Shown here: piece after piece, positions 42,439-51,900 of the stretch
Position numbering within the stretch: position 1 is the first letter of the stretch
Layout of the letters: the number at the start of each line of letters is the position of its first letter
Source: Methylobacterium aquaticum
GTDB lineage: Bacteria; Pseudomonadota; Alphaproteobacteria; Rhizobiales; Beijerinckiaceae
Assembly (NCBI RefSeq): GCF_001043915.1
Contig: NZ_LABX01000056.1
Coordinates: 30,758 to 94,757, forward strand
Reading direction: 5' to 3'
DNA: 64,000 nucleotides
Made by a program: the position numbers and the translations under genes
Notes under the pieces: generated by a model
Database searches by the model: none
The model's input: the letters and a program-made list of their open reading frames with translations, nothing else
Told to the model about the DNA's origin: nothing

Positions 42439-44436
42439 TCAGGCCGCCTGTGGGCTCGCCTTGATCTCGTTCCTGTAATCATCGGCCTCCTGGCTCTCAC
42501 GAGCGAAGAAGCGGTTCTCCTTGACGAGCTTCTTCATGTCATCGCGACGGAAGTAGATCGCCCGGCCGCAGCGGATCGGCTCGACACCCGGCACGCACAG
42601 GATCTGCTCGTCGCGCCGCATCGTGTTGATGATCTCGTCGGGCATGATGAGTGCCCTTTTGTGAAGCGCCGTCGAGGCCGACACGCTCACGCCGCCCGAG
42701 CCTTTGCCCGTCCGGGCCTGCTGGCTGTACGAGATAATTTCCTGCGTGAAGTACCCGCACCGCTCCGACAACGCCTTGGCCGTGTCAACGTCGGTGACGG
42801 CGGAGAAGCTCTGCCACGAGGTCGACTCGAACCACGCCGAGACGGCGTCCTTGTCGCCCCATTGTTGGCGTAGCTGGCCCAGCGCCTGGTACACCATCAC
42901 GAGCACGATGCCATACTTGCGGCCGGCGTCACGGGCGACCTCGAGCAGGCTCATGTTGCCGAGCCGTGCCGCCTCGTCGAGGATGAACGCGACGCGGTCC
43001 TTCACCTCACCGTTGGCGTGGTAGAGCGCATTCAACAGCCCGCCGATGATGACCCGGGCGAGGCCCGGATAATCCTGAAGCGTCTGGAGATCGAGCGCGA
43101 CGAACACGTCGATATCGTCCTCCACGAGGTCAAGGCTGGAGAACGCCCCATCCGACACGATCGCGGCATATTCCTTGAACGACAGCCAGTTCGTGAGGTC
43201 GGCCGCGGTGGCGTAGACGCCCGAGAACGTCTGCGGCGTCATCGACTTGAACGGGCCAAGCGCCAGCGCGGCAAACGAGTCCTTTTCCTCCGCGCGAAGG
43301 ATCCACCCGAGCTGCATCAGGAAGTCGGGCTCGGGCTGCGAAATCAGCTCGCGCAAGGTGCGTAGCGTGCGCGGCCGGGTCGCATCAAAACCCCTGTTGA
43401 GGCAGATGTGAGCCAGCACCCCGCGGATGAGCTGGAGCGCCGAGTTTCGGAAGAAATCATTGGGGTCGGCGCGCTTGACCTGGCCGGTGGCGATCCAGCC
43501 GACCACGGCCGCGATGTCCTTCTCGGCCGAGTCCTCGCCCCGCCCGATCCAGTCGAGGACGTTGAACCCGCTCTCCAGGTCCTTCGGGGTGATGCAGTGC
43601 ACGCGCCGGAAGTTTCCCGGACCGCGCATCTTTTTCCGGTAGTCGGCGAGCATCGGATACAGCTCGGTCGAGGGATCGAGCACGACAGTGTTCCAGGGGC
43701 ACGACAGCAGCATCGGGATCACGGTGCCCGTCGTCTTGAACCCGCCGGATCCGGAGAAGATCAGGCCGTGCCCGGAGCCCAGATCCGCGTTGAACCCCAT
43801 CAGGGGTTTGCGACCCCCGGAGCCCCACGTCCTGCGATCACCGGGCTTGAAGATCCGCGACTGGCTCTTCGCATCGAGATCGGGTCGGTACAGCTCGCCC
43901 AGCACGAGTGCGCCATCCTCCGGGAACAGCTCGCCGGCAAGCCGCATCGTCGCCCATTCGGCGTCGCCGTGGGCGGCCGATTTCGAGCGGATCGGCTTGT
44001 TGTAGCCGCGTGTGGTCTTCTTGACCCGGACAAGGGAAACGACCGGCGCGACGAAGGCGACGAAGCCCGCAAAGCACACCGCGCAAAACAGCGGGATGTC
44101 GGTCTTGCGCAGCAACGCTCGCGTGTCCGCCCCCGGGGAGAGGGCGGTCAGCCGGGCGATCTCCTCGCGCACCGTCCAGACGCACAGCCCGATCAGGAAC
44201 AGCGAGGAGAACACGGCGATGACCCGGCCGCTGTCGCCGGGCCGGGCCAGTCCACAGATGGCAAACAGGATGAGCGCGGGGAACGCGACCGCGGCCACCC
44301 GCATGGCCTGGACCATCATCGAATGGCCGGGCTCGACGACGTAGAACGACCCGACGAGGGGCGCGAGAACCAGCGAGAACGCGAGGTGCAGAGCGAGGCC
44401 GATCGCAACGGCGATGGCACCGTAGAGCCACTTCAT
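42439..44436 (-). CDS. traG: TraG/VirD4-type coupling protein
   Basis: A 665-residue protein. The N-terminal 150 residues hold several membrane helices; then comes the FtsK-like motor with GLIFSGSGGFKTTGTVIPMLL (Walker A, about 230) and VAFILDEAARLGNM (Walker B, about 484). The family links the relaxosome to the secretion channel. By arrangement (traD and traC just upstream, traA divergent) it is the Ti-type TraG and not the I-type DotL/TrbC, although the channel genes are I-type. It starts 4 nt inside the traD end (ATGA). Confidence 0.9.
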   Translation of the reverse strand: MKWLYGAIAVAIGLALHLAFSLVLAPLVGSFYVVEPGHSMMVQAMRVAAVAFPALILFAICGLARPGDSGRVIAVFSSLFLIGLCVWTVREEIARLTALSPGADTRALLRKTDIPLFCAVCFAGFVAFVAPVVSLVRVKKTTRGYNKPIRSKSAAHGDAEWATMRLAGELFPEDGALVLGELYRPDLDAKSQSRIFKPGDRRTWGSGGRKPLMGFNADLGSGHGLIFSGSGGFKTTGTVIPMLLSCPWNTVVLDPSTELYPMLADYRKKMRGPGNFRRVHCITPKDLESGFNVLDWIGRGEDSAEKDIAAVVGWIATGQVKRADPNDFFRNSALQLIRGVLAHICLNRGFDATRPRTLRTLRELISQPEPDFLMQLGWILRAEEKDSFAALALGPFKSMTPQTFSGVYATAADLTNWLSFKEYAAIVSDGAFSSLDLVEDDIDVFVALDLQTLQDYPGLARVIIGGLLNALYHANGEVKDRVAFILDEAARLGNMSLLEVARDAGRKYGIVLVMVYQALGQLRQQWGDKDAVSAWFESTSWQSFSAVTDVDTAKALSERCGYFTQEIISYSQQARTGKGSGGVSVSASTALHKRALIMPDEIINTMRRDEQILCVPGVEPIRCGRAIYFRRDDMKKLVKENRFFARESQEADDYRNEIKASPQAA

Positions 44437-44630
44437 GCCCGGAACTCCTTATCCCCCAGACGGGCGAGCCGTTCCTCCTCGGCAGGGTCGCGAATGCGCT
44501 CGCGGCCCTCGACCAGCAGGCCGAGCAGGACATTGCTCGGGATGTCGGCGAGCCCCGCTTTGACGATCAGGCCGCCGAGCGTGATCTTCTTGTGAGCGTC
44601 CCGCCGACGCTCCTCATTCCGCTTTTGCAT
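44433..44630 (-). CDS. traD: Conjugal transfer protein TraD (Ti type)
   Basis: A 65-residue protein: RRRDAHKKITLGGLIVKAGLADIPSNVLLGLLVEGRERIRDP, the pattern of small rhizobial TraD/MobC-like accessory proteins (LGGL-x-x-K-A-G-L). It should help at oriT with TraC. It overlaps traC by 17 bp and traG by 4 bp. A 3' fragment of a second copy is at 7381-7471. Confidence 0.88.
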   Translation of the reverse strand: MQKRNEERRRDAHKKITLGGLIVKAGLADIPSNVLLGLLVEGRERIRDPAEEERLARLGDKEFRA

Positions 44631-44913
44631 CAGCTCCCTCTGGAGCCGGTCGAGCGCCTCGACGTCCCTTTGCCTTGGGCTGCGCCACCTCCGGGTATTC
44701 CGTACGAAATCGCGCCACCATCTCCTCGAAGGCTTTGCTCAAATCCTCCTCCGGGATGGCGATCGAGCCGAGGCCGGCCTTCATCGCCAATCCGCCGATC
44801 CGCGCGGCTTCGGCCTTGTCGTGTTCACTGAGCTTCCTCTTCAGCGCATCGATCGAGCTGGTCAGCTGCTGGATCTCGCCGAGGATCGACTCGCGCGACT
44901 TTGGCCTCGCCAT
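44614..44913 (-). CDS. traC: Conjugal transfer protein TraC (Ti type)
   Basis: A 99-residue protein starting MARPKSRESILGEIQQLTSSIDALKRKLSEHDKAEAARIGGLAMKAGL. The basic start, coiled-coil helix and R-I-G-x-L-A-x-K-A-G-L fit TraC of Ti and symbiotic plasmids, a relaxosome component. It is first in the traC-traD-traG operon, reading away from oriT, with the promoter in 44914-45100. Confidence 0.85.
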   Translation of the reverse strand: MARPKSRESILGEIQQLTSSIDALKRKLSEHDKAEAARIGGLAMKAGLGSIAIPEEDLSKAFEEMVARFRTEYPEVAQPKAKGRRGARPAPEGADAKAE

Positions 44914-45368
44914 GACTGCCCCATCCCCTCTTCCGTTGGACGGCGTTGGTTAACATCCCCATGGCGAATAGGAAACGCTGCGTCAGACATCGCGAGCGAT
45001 ATCTGGCTCATGGCACGAAGATCCGTGGTTCCAGCGTCACACTTTCGCGCGTGTCAGTCTTAGATTGATGTGGCGCGTCCCACTCCGCTTGCTAATAATG
45101 GGCCAGCTCCTCGGCCTCTCATGGCCGAGCTTACGGCCGAGGTTCCGACCACCCTCCCCCTTCCGGCGGCGCGACCTGTGCCGCTTCGATGAGGTTGGTC
45201 CGAGCCGGCCTCGATCGCCCCCGTTAGCTCCAATGCGGCGAGCGATGGTGCGCGGTGGGGCGTCGCGCTGGCCGGCTGTCGCCGGGCGGAAGGTTCCGGC
45301 CCCGAAGGGGCCTCACTCAAGCAGAGCTACGGCGCGCAGCGCCTCCGCAAAGTCCCCTGAGTTTTACG

Positions 45369-45402
45369 AAGGGGCGCACTTAAAGGAAACTTGCGTTTCC
45401 CT
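45369..45402 (-). other. oriT: oriT nick region, RSF1010/Ti (MobQ) type
   Basis: On the - strand, the inverted repeat GGAAAC-GCAA-GTTTCC (45400-45385) is followed after two T by TAAGTGCGCCCC (45382-45371). This is the RSF1010/R1162 layout: hairpin, short spacer, then TAAGTGCG/CCC with the nick after TAAGTGCG. It lies 37 bp before traA, in the divergent traC-traA gap where Ti plasmids have oriT. The rest of 44914-45438 shows no gene and probably holds the two divergent promoters. Confidence 0.85.
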
Positions 45403-45438
45403 GGGTTAGCTGCTAATGGCCAAGCTCGGGAGCCTCGC

Positions 45439-48400
45439 ATGGCGATCTATCACCTCTCGGCTCAGCTCATCAGCCGCGGTCGCGGCAAGAGCGCCGTCGC
45501 CAGCGCCGCCTACCGGCGCGCGGCCACGATGACCCGTGAGGCCGACGGCAAGGTCATCACCTACGAGGGTAAGCAGCACGTCGCCCACACCGAGTTCAGC
45601 CTTCCCCCCGTGGTTCCGGCCTGGTTCCGGACCGCGCTCGACGGGCGCAGCGAGAACGGGGCCTCGGCCTTCCTGTGGAACGCCGTCGAGAAGAAGGAGG
45701 GGCTGAGGGGCACCGGCTACGCGATGGAGCTGAACATCGCCCTGCCGGTCGAGCTGACGCTGGCGCAGAACATCGAACTCGCCCGCGACTGGATCGAGAC
45801 GGAGGTCGCGGCCCGCGGCCATGTCGTGGATTGGGCTCTGCACGATGCGCCGGGTAACCCGCACATCCACGTCATGATCCCGCTGCGGATGCTCACCGAG
45901 GAAGGCTTTGCTCGCAAGCACGAGTTCGCCCGCGACCCGGACGGCAACATCATCTACCGCCCGGACGGCAAGCCTCAGTACGAGGTGATGGCCGGGCCGA
46001 TGAAGCACCTCATCCCATGGCGCCGTTCGTGGGCGGAGGTCTCCAATCGGCATCTTGCGGCCGCGGGTTTCGACCTTCGCATCGACCACCGCTCGCACGT
46101 CGAGGCCGGCATCCGGATCGAGCCGACCGAGCATATCGGCGTCCAGGCCTCGAACCTTCGCGGCACCGTCTCCGATCGCGTCGAGGAGGAGAAGCAGAAG
46201 CGCATCCGCAATGCGCAAGCCATCATCGCCGATCCCGAGAAGCTGCTGCCGATCCTGTCGCGCGAGAAGAGCGTGTTCGACGAGCGCGACATCGCTCGCG
46301 CCGTCTTCCGCTACATCGACGACCCGGCCGCGTTCGATGCGGTGCGTCTCAGGCTTGGCCAGTCACCCGAACTCGTCGCGGTCGCCGAGGAGGTCTTCGA
46401 CCCCGAGAGCGGGCGCGTGGTCTCCCCGGCACGCTGGACGACACGGGCGCTGCTCCACGCCGAAGTCGCGATGCAGGCCGCCACCGGCCGGCTCTACGCC
46501 GACACCAGCCACGGTGTTTCCGATCGCGCGCTGGCGCATGCTTTGGCGGCGCGCCCCGAGTTGTCGGAGGAGCAGCGCGATGCCGTGCGTCACGTCACGG
46601 CACCGGACCGGATCTCGGCCGTGGTCGGGTTCGCGGGTGCCGGCAAATCGACCATGCTCGGGGTGGCACGCGCCGCCTGGGAGGCCAGCGGATACCGCGT
46701 CATCGGCGGAGCTTTGGCCGGCAAGGCGGCCGAGGGGTTGGAGCGCAGTGCCGGCATCCCGAGCCGCACCCTGGCCTCATGGGAGCTTGGCTGGAAGCAC
46801 GAGCGCGATGTCCTCCAGCCAGGCGACGTGATCGTCGTCGACGAGGCCGGCATGGTCGCATCCGAGCAGCTCTCACGGATCGTGCAAGAGGTCGAGCGGC
46901 GCGGGGCCAAGCTCGTGATCGTCGGCGATGCGATGCAGCTCCAGCCGATCGAGGCCGGCGCCGGCTTTCGGGCGATCACCGAGACCATCGGCTACGCCGA
47001 ACTCTCCGAGGTCCGGCGCCAGGTCCTGCCGGAGATGCGACAGGCGACGAAGGACTTTGCCAGGGGGCGGGTCGCTGAGGCGTTCGAGGTTTATCGCAAG
47101 GCCGGGCTCATCCGCTTCACCCCCGACCGGGACGCTGCCCGCGCCGGCCTGATCGCGGCCTGGAAGCCGGATTATCTCGGGTTGAAGCCCGACGGTCGCC
47201 CATCCCAGACGCTGATCCTCGCTCACACCAACGTCGACGTTCTGGCCCTCAATACCCTCGCGCGATCCGCGCTGAAGGAGGACGGCCATCTCGCCGATGA
47301 GGCGCGGTTCGTCACGGCGCGCGGCGAGCGGATGTTCGCTCCCGGGGATCGCATCCTGTTCCTGGAAAACGACCGTCAGCTCGGCGTGAAGAACGGCATG
47401 CTCGCCACCGTCGAAGCGGCATCGAGCGGTCGTCTCACGGTCAGGCTTGATCGCGATGGTGTCGGCGATGGGCCGCAGATCGAAGTCCAGGCGGAGGCCT
47501 ATCGCAACCTCGATCACGGCTACGCGGCGACCGTTCATAAGTCGCAAGGCGACACCGTCGATCGGGTGCACATGCTGGCCACGCCCGGCATGGATCAGCA
47601 CCTGACCTACGTGACGATGTCGCGCCATCGCCATGCCGTCACGGTTCATGGCGCGCACGTCGACTTCATCCCGCCCTGGCGCATGAAGAAGCTCGGGCCC
47701 GCCGCCACGGGCGATGTTCTGGACGCGGCCGCCCTCGCCGGATTGACGCGACGGCTGTCGCGCGACGGCTCCAAGGCCTCGACCCTCGACTATGCCGACG
47801 AGGCTGCATTCCGCGAGGCAGCGGTCGCACTGACCCGCCCGCCGGAGCTGATGGACGACGCGATCCGGGTGGATCGTCCCGGCGACGTTCCGCTGCTCGA
47901 TGCCGGTCGCATGGCCGATGGCTTCTCCGCTCTGGCCGAACGGTTGGAGGCGGTACGGGGCAGGCAGGATGCCGTTGTCGTTCCGTCGCCGGACCCGTCG
48001 ATTGGCTCGCCCTCGCTCGCTGCACTCGACGCCGCCCTGACTCGTCTGGAGCGTGCCGAAACCGAGATTGCGGACCGGGTCCGTCCGGCCGACATGCGCG
48101 CCCTCGCCTCGGCCTTCGCCGAGCGGCGCGGCCTCAACGGTCACGCCGTTCTGGTGCCTGCGCTGGTGAAGCGCGCACGCACGATGATCGTCGCGACTCA
48201 GGCGCGCTGGCGCCGCGTGCACGACCTCGCCAGTCGACTTGCCACGGCTTGGCAGTCTCTTTCCGCATCACGCCCCGCCGCCGTTGAAGCTCCGGTCGCC
48301 AAGGCCCCGCTCAAGCCGTTCCTGTCCGCCGTTCCCTACGACGAAGCGGCGATCGACGAAGTGCTCGAAAGCCGCGTCGATCCGGAACGGGATCTCAAGC

Positions 48401-49143
48401 GTGAGCTCGCCTCATTGCACGCCGAGATCCGCATGTCGGTCAAGGATCCCGCCAAGCTGTTCGATGCGATCTACGCCCAGCTTCGAACCCCCGGTAGGGG
48501 CTACTCGTCACGGATCGGCGACCTGCTGGACAACCCCGAAGCCTATGGCGGCCTGCGGGGTCGAAAGGGCTGGTTCGTTCCGAAAGCCGAGAAGGAGGAA
48601 CGCGAGAAGGCCGAGGCTGCTTATGGGGCGATCCAATGGACCGCCGTCGAGCTCAAGAACCGGTTCTCGATCATGGCCGACAAGGCGCGTCCGGAGGAGG
48701 AGCGTTACCGCATGCGCATCGCGATCGAGGTGCCCGGCTTGTCCCCGGCCGCCGCAGCGGCACTGACCACGATCGCCCGAACCCCTGGCACCGATCCGCG
48801 CGCGTTCGATGCCGTGGTCGCGAAGGCGGTTGCGACCTCCGAGCAGCGGGCCGAGATCGAGGCATTCGCGAGCGCCGTAGGCCGCCGCTTCGGTGCCAAC
48901 GGGGCGATCGGCAACGCGGCGCACAAGGGCCTCGGCCCGGCGCAGTGGCTGACAAGCGAGGAGCGCGAGATCCTGTCCGGCGGTGGGTTCGTCGCCTCCT
49001 ACCTCAAGGAGGGCAGCCTGGATCACCTGATCGCCACGGTCCTGCGCCGGGAACTCGATCAGCGCCTCGACGTGCAGCCGCAGCAAGCCCAAGAACGGCG
49101 CCAGGAGCTCGACCGTGACCGGGATCCGGGACTGACGCTGTAA
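45439..49143 (+). CDS. traA: TraA relaxase-helicase (MobQ)
   Basis: A 1234-residue protein. It begins MAIYHLSAQLISRGRGKSAVASAAYRRA at ATG 45439. The relaxase part has the HUH motif in NPHIHVMIPLR (about residues 138-148). The helicase part has VVGFAGAGKSTMLG (Walker A, about 395-408), VIVVDEAGMVASEQ (about 465) and the late VHKSQGDTVDRVHM and TYVTMSRHRHAV motifs of RecD/TraI-type helicases. The end (KEGSLDHLIATVLRREL...) is the likely secretion-signal region. It nicks oriT and pilots the strand. Confidence 0.95.
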   Translation: MAIYHLSAQLISRGRGKSAVASAAYRRAATMTREADGKVITYEGKQHVAHTEFSLPPVVPAWFRTALDGRSENGASAFLWNAVEKKEGLRGTGYAMELNIALPVELTLAQNIELARDWIETEVAARGHVVDWALHDAPGNPHIHVMIPLRMLTEEGFARKHEFARDPDGNIIYRPDGKPQYEVMAGPMKHLIPWRRSWAEVSNRHLAAAGFDLRIDHRSHVEAGIRIEPTEHIGVQASNLRGTVSDRVEEEKQKRIRNAQAIIADPEKLLPILSREKSVFDERDIARAVFRYIDDPAAFDAVRLRLGQSPELVAVAEEVFDPESGRVVSPARWTTRALLHAEVAMQAATGRLYADTSHGVSDRALAHALAARPELSEEQRDAVRHVTAPDRISAVVGFAGAGKSTMLGVARAAWEASGYRVIGGALAGKAAEGLERSAGIPSRTLASWELGWKHERDVLQPGDVIVVDEAGMVASEQLSRIVQEVERRGAKLVIVGDAMQLQPIEAGAGFRAITETIGYAELSEVRRQVLPEMRQATKDFARGRVAEAFEVYRKAGLIRFTPDRDAARAGLIAAWKPDYLGLKPDGRPSQTLILAHTNVDVLALNTLARSALKEDGHLADEARFVTARGERMFAPGDRILFLENDRQLGVKNGMLATVEAASSGRLTVRLDRDGVGDGPQIEVQAEAYRNLDHGYAATVHKSQGDTVDRVHMLATPGMDQHLTYVTMSRHRHAVTVHGAHVDFIPPWRMKKLGPAATGDVLDAAALAGLTRRLSRDGSKASTLDYADEAAFREAAVALTRPPELMDDAIRVDRPGDVPLLDAGRMADGFSALAERLEAVRGRQDAVVVPSPDPSIGSPSLAALDAALTRLERAETEIADRVRPADMRALASAFAERRGLNGHAVLVPALVKRARTMIVATQARWRRVHDLASRLATAWQSLSASRPAAVEAPVAKAPLKPFLSAVPYDEAAIDEVLESRVDPERDLKRELASLHAEIRMSVKDPAKLFDAIYAQLRTPGRGYSSRIGDLLDNPEAYGGLRGRKGWFVPKAEKEEREKAEAAYGAIQWTAVELKNRFSIMADKARPEEERYRMRIAIEVPGLSPAAAAALTTIARTPGTDPRAFDAVVAKAVATSEQRAEIEAFASAVGRRFGANGAIGNAAHKGLGPAQWLTSEEREILSGGGFVASYLKEGSLDHLIATVLRRELDQRLDVQPQQAQERRQELDRDRDPGLTL

Positions 49144-49361
49144 CGCCCGATCACACCTGGATCGGCCCCGGTGATTTGGTTGTTAGTACAATCTCCGGCT
49201 GAACCTGTGACGCGGACGACACGTGCTTCGTATTGGCCCCGCAGCGACGATGGGTAAGGGTAGGCGAGAGGACAGCCGAGAGTTTTTGCCGTCTCGAGGA
49301 CGGAACGAGAGTCGCTGCCTGCGCGCCGGATCGGCCGGGCTTCAACCGAGGAACCGCACTC

Positions 49362-49649
49362 ATGAGCTTATCCGATCTGCCGGCGCTGGTGACCCGGCGC
49401 GAGGAGGCCCTCACCCTGCTCGAGGCCCTGGCCTCGGGCGTCGACGAGCGCGAGTTCGCGCCCTTCGTCACCGCGCTCACCTCGCCCGAGGACGAGCAGG
49501 CCGTCGCGATCATGCGCGGCTCGGGCAACGAGATGAGCATGCGCGTGCAGCTCGGCGCCCTCCTCTCGGGGGCCGGCCTCGTGACCAACGAGGAGGTGTT
49601 CCAGGCCCTCGACGCGCGCCGGGCCCGTGCCAAGGGAGCGATGGCGTGA
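49362..49649 (+). CDS. Small partner of Fic, possible antitoxin
   Basis: A 95-residue acidic helical protein: MSLSDLPALVTRREEALTLLEALASGVDEREFAPFVTALTSPEDEQAVAIMRGSGNE... Its stop overlaps the fic start by 4 nt (GTGA), the arrangement of class I Fic modules in which a small antitoxin precedes the toxin. The inhibitory motif S/T-x-x-x-E-G/N is not clearly present; SPEDEQ is the nearest match. So antitoxin function is suggested by position only. Confidence 0.5.
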   Translation: MSLSDLPALVTRREEALTLLEALASGVDEREFAPFVTALTSPEDEQAVAIMRGSGNEMSMRVQLGALLSGAGLVTNEEVFQALDARRARAKGAMA

Positions 49650-50947
49650 GCGGCGATCCCTACGTCTACGAGGGCACCGACACCCTCAGGAACACCGCGG
49701 AGATCCGCGATCCGGAGGCCCTGGCCGAGCGCGAGCAGCTCGTCTCGTTCCAGGCCCTGCGCCAGATGCTCAAGGAGCCGGTGCTCGGGCAATTCGACCA
49801 GGCGCACTTCGCGGCGATCCATAAGCGGCTGTTTGGCGAGATCTACCCGTGGGCGGGCGAGACCCGCACGGTCGAGCTGTGGAAGCCCGAGATCGTGCTG
49901 AACGGCCGCAGCGTCGCCTACACGCCGCCGGCCGGGATCGACCAGCAGATGCGGACCGCCCTCGCCAGCCTCACGCAGGAGCAGCCCGGAAACCTGAAGG
50001 AGAGCCGGCCGGCGATGCGCCTGGCCGGTACCATGGCGACGCTGTTCCAGGCCCACCCCTTCCGGGAGGGCAACACCCGGACCCTGCTGGCGTTCATGGA
50101 GCAGTACGCCCGCCACCATAAGCAGCCCCTCGACCAGGCGCTGATCAACCGGATCCCGAGCGAGACCCGCGACAAGCTCGTGCTCGCCACCCGCGGCGAA
50201 ATCCAGCCCCTGACGCTGATGGTGCGGAATGCCCGCTACTCGGAGGAGCAGCGCGCCCATCCGGTCCTCGGCCGCCTCTCGGCCGAGGCGTTCGAGGCGA
50301 CCCGCCTGATGGGGGCGCCGCGCATCGTCCTGCCCGAGCCCGGCACCCAGGTCCGCGGCCAGGTGGTCGCGACGAGCTACCACCACGCCCTGGTGCGTCT
50401 GGAGCGGCACATCGCGGCGGTGCCGCTCGCCTCGTTCCGGGTGATGCCGGAGAACAACTCGCGGGTCGACGTGCGGGTGCTGCGAAACGACGAGACCCTG
50501 GATCGCTCCCAGCCGCGTGAGGAGGTGGCGCGCAGCCAGGTCGTCGGCCGAGTGCTGATCCCGGCGAGCTACGTGCTGCTCGCCGGCCAGCGCCCGGACG
50601 ATGCCGTGCGCAACCGCATCGAGATCCCAGGCCCGAGCCCCGCGCTCGCCGAGGCGTTGCAGACCCGCACGGCCCGCGAGATCGTCGCCGATCCCGGGCT
50701 GGTCGCGGAGGTGCGCCAGATCGACAAGAGCCTGATCGAGCGCTTCGGCCGCGAGGGCTCGGCGATGCTGATCCAGGGCAGCCCCGAGCAGGCCAGGAGC
50801 CTTCTGCCTCAGGGGCAGGATCTCGCTGAAATCCGTGCCGTCCTCAAACCGGTGGCGCAGGCTCTGATGGTCGACGATCGCCAGCAGACCCTCGCGCAGA
50901 CACAGGCGCTCGGCCGTGACGAGCCCCAGCTCGGCCACACGCGATGA
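49646..50947 (+). CDS. Fic-domain protein (candidate transferred AMPylase)
   Basis: A 433-residue protein with a GTG start. The Fic core covers about residues 1-200, with IYPWAGETRTVEL and the active-site loop HPFREGNTRT (about 136-145; H-x-F-x-E-G-N-x-R). The family transfers AMP from ATP to protein hydroxyls. The remaining 230 residues include a beta-rich part (TQVRGQVVATSYHHALVRLERH) and a helical end (IVADPGLVAEVRQIDKSLIERFGREG). This is reminiscent of the OB-BID extension of VbhT/Bep proteins that are secreted by conjugation-type systems; that similarity is a judgement by eye. Coupled on both sides by overlaps. Confidence 0.8.
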   Translation: MSGDPYVYEGTDTLRNTAEIRDPEALAEREQLVSFQALRQMLKEPVLGQFDQAHFAAIHKRLFGEIYPWAGETRTVELWKPEIVLNGRSVAYTPPAGIDQQMRTALASLTQEQPGNLKESRPAMRLAGTMATLFQAHPFREGNTRTLLAFMEQYARHHKQPLDQALINRIPSETRDKLVLATRGEIQPLTLMVRNARYSEEQRAHPVLGRLSAEAFEATRLMGAPRIVLPEPGTQVRGQVVATSYHHALVRLERHIAAVPLASFRVMPENNSRVDVRVLRNDETLDRSQPREEVARSQVVGRVLIPASYVLLAGQRPDDAVRNRIEIPGPSPALAEALQTRTAREIVADPGLVAEVRQIDKSLIERFGREGSAMLIQGSPEQARSLLPQGQDLAEIRAVLKPVAQALMVDDRQQTLAQTQALGRDEPQLGHTR

Positions 50948-51855
50948 CGACCCTGCATGAGAACTCGGCCGAGACCGTCACGCCCGCCAGGGTCGTGGTC
51001 CTCGGCGTCGTCGCCTTCGCGACGTTGGCCGTCCTCAGCCTCGTGTGGTGGACGTTCAGCCCGGTCCTCGGCCGGATATACGCCGTCCTGCGACTGATCG
51101 AGAGCGCCTCCCTGTGGCGGTTTACCGGCTGGGGCCGGTACTTCACCGGCATGCCGGTCGGCGAGCCGTTCGCGTACGTGTCGATCTACAAGTCGAGCGT
51201 CGCCTTCGGCCTGGTGGCCGCGCTGCTCACGGCGCTCGTCGGCTACTTCGCCTGGCGCAAGCGCAGCCGCCACCACATCGAAGCGCTCATCACCCTGCCG
51301 CGTCTAGGCTTTGGGCGGGAGGAAATCGGCAGCCGGTTCATGCCGGCCGACCGGGTGATGCGTGTGCCAGACAAAGACCAGGAGGCGTTCCAGGTCCAGG
51401 CAGGCGTTCCAAACACGTTCAAGGGGGTCCGCGACCTCCTCGATGCCCGAGCCGTCGAGACGGAGCTGGACGCTATTCCCTGGCACCTCGCCGGCGCCCT
51501 GTTCCTGACGATCGACGCGGTGGCTCCCCTCACCGATCGCAAGGCACGCGACGCCGTCCTGAAGGCTGTCAGGGCGGCCGCAGACCGCCACGCGGCGAAT
51601 CCCCTGGCGGAGCAGCCTGTCACTCTCCTACCGACCCTGTACGGCGCCCTGCTCCAGGCAATCACTGAACGGAACGGCCGGGAAGATGCTCCGCTTCGCC
51701 AGGTCCATGAGGTGCTCGAGCAGAAGGAGGGCCTCGCCGCGGCCGTCTCGGCGCTCGCGGCCGCGGCTCTCGCGATGCAACGGATCCATTTTCCGGACTA
51801 CGCGTGGCTTCGCCACGTCGATCCGAACTTGCAGTCTGCGATCACGGCGTACTGA
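50944..51855 (+). CDS. DotM/IcmP/TrbA-like coupling-complex protein
   Basis: A 303-residue protein. ATG 50944 overlaps the fic stop. There are two membrane helices (about 15-35 and 75-95, VVVLGVVAFATLAVLSLVWW and VAFGLVAALLTALVGYFAW), then a cytosolic domain ending FPDYAWLRHVDPNLQSAITAY, comparable to the F-x-W-L-x-x-V-D-R end of DotM. It is shorter than Legionella DotM (about 380). If right, an I-type coupling-complex subunit works here with a Ti-type TraG, since no DotL is visible. Confidence 0.6.
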   Translation: MTTLHENSAETVTPARVVVLGVVAFATLAVLSLVWWTFSPVLGRIYAVLRLIESASLWRFTGWGRYFTGMPVGEPFAYVSIYKSSVAFGLVAALLTALVGYFAWRKRSRHHIEALITLPRLGFGREEIGSRFMPADRVMRVPDKDQEAFQVQAGVPNTFKGVRDLLDARAVETELDAIPWHLAGALFLTIDAVAPLTDRKARDAVLKAVRAAADRHAANPLAEQPVTLLPTLYGALLQAITERNGREDAPLRQVHEVLEQKEGLAAAVSALAAAALAMQRIHFPDYAWLRHVDPNLQSAITAY

Positions 51856-51871
51856 GATCGCTCGAAACGCG

Positions 51872-51900
51872 GCGCCGAGCGAAGAGGCTCCGCTCGGCGC
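51872..51900. terminator. Bidirectional hairpin after dotM-like gene
   Basis: GCGCCGAGCG-AAGAGGCTC-CGCTCGGCGC, 10-bp perfect stem, 16 bp after the stop. No T-run. The same hairpin occurs at 53062-53089. Confidence 0.65.

Noticed and set aside
46873..48222. 449-codon - strand frame opposite traA
   Set aside because: No motif and full overlap with conserved helicase sequence on the + strand.
49151..50938. 595-codon - strand frame opposite the Fic gene
   Set aside because: The Fic motif and coupling overlaps are on the + strand; the antisense product is Arg/His-rich and domain-free.
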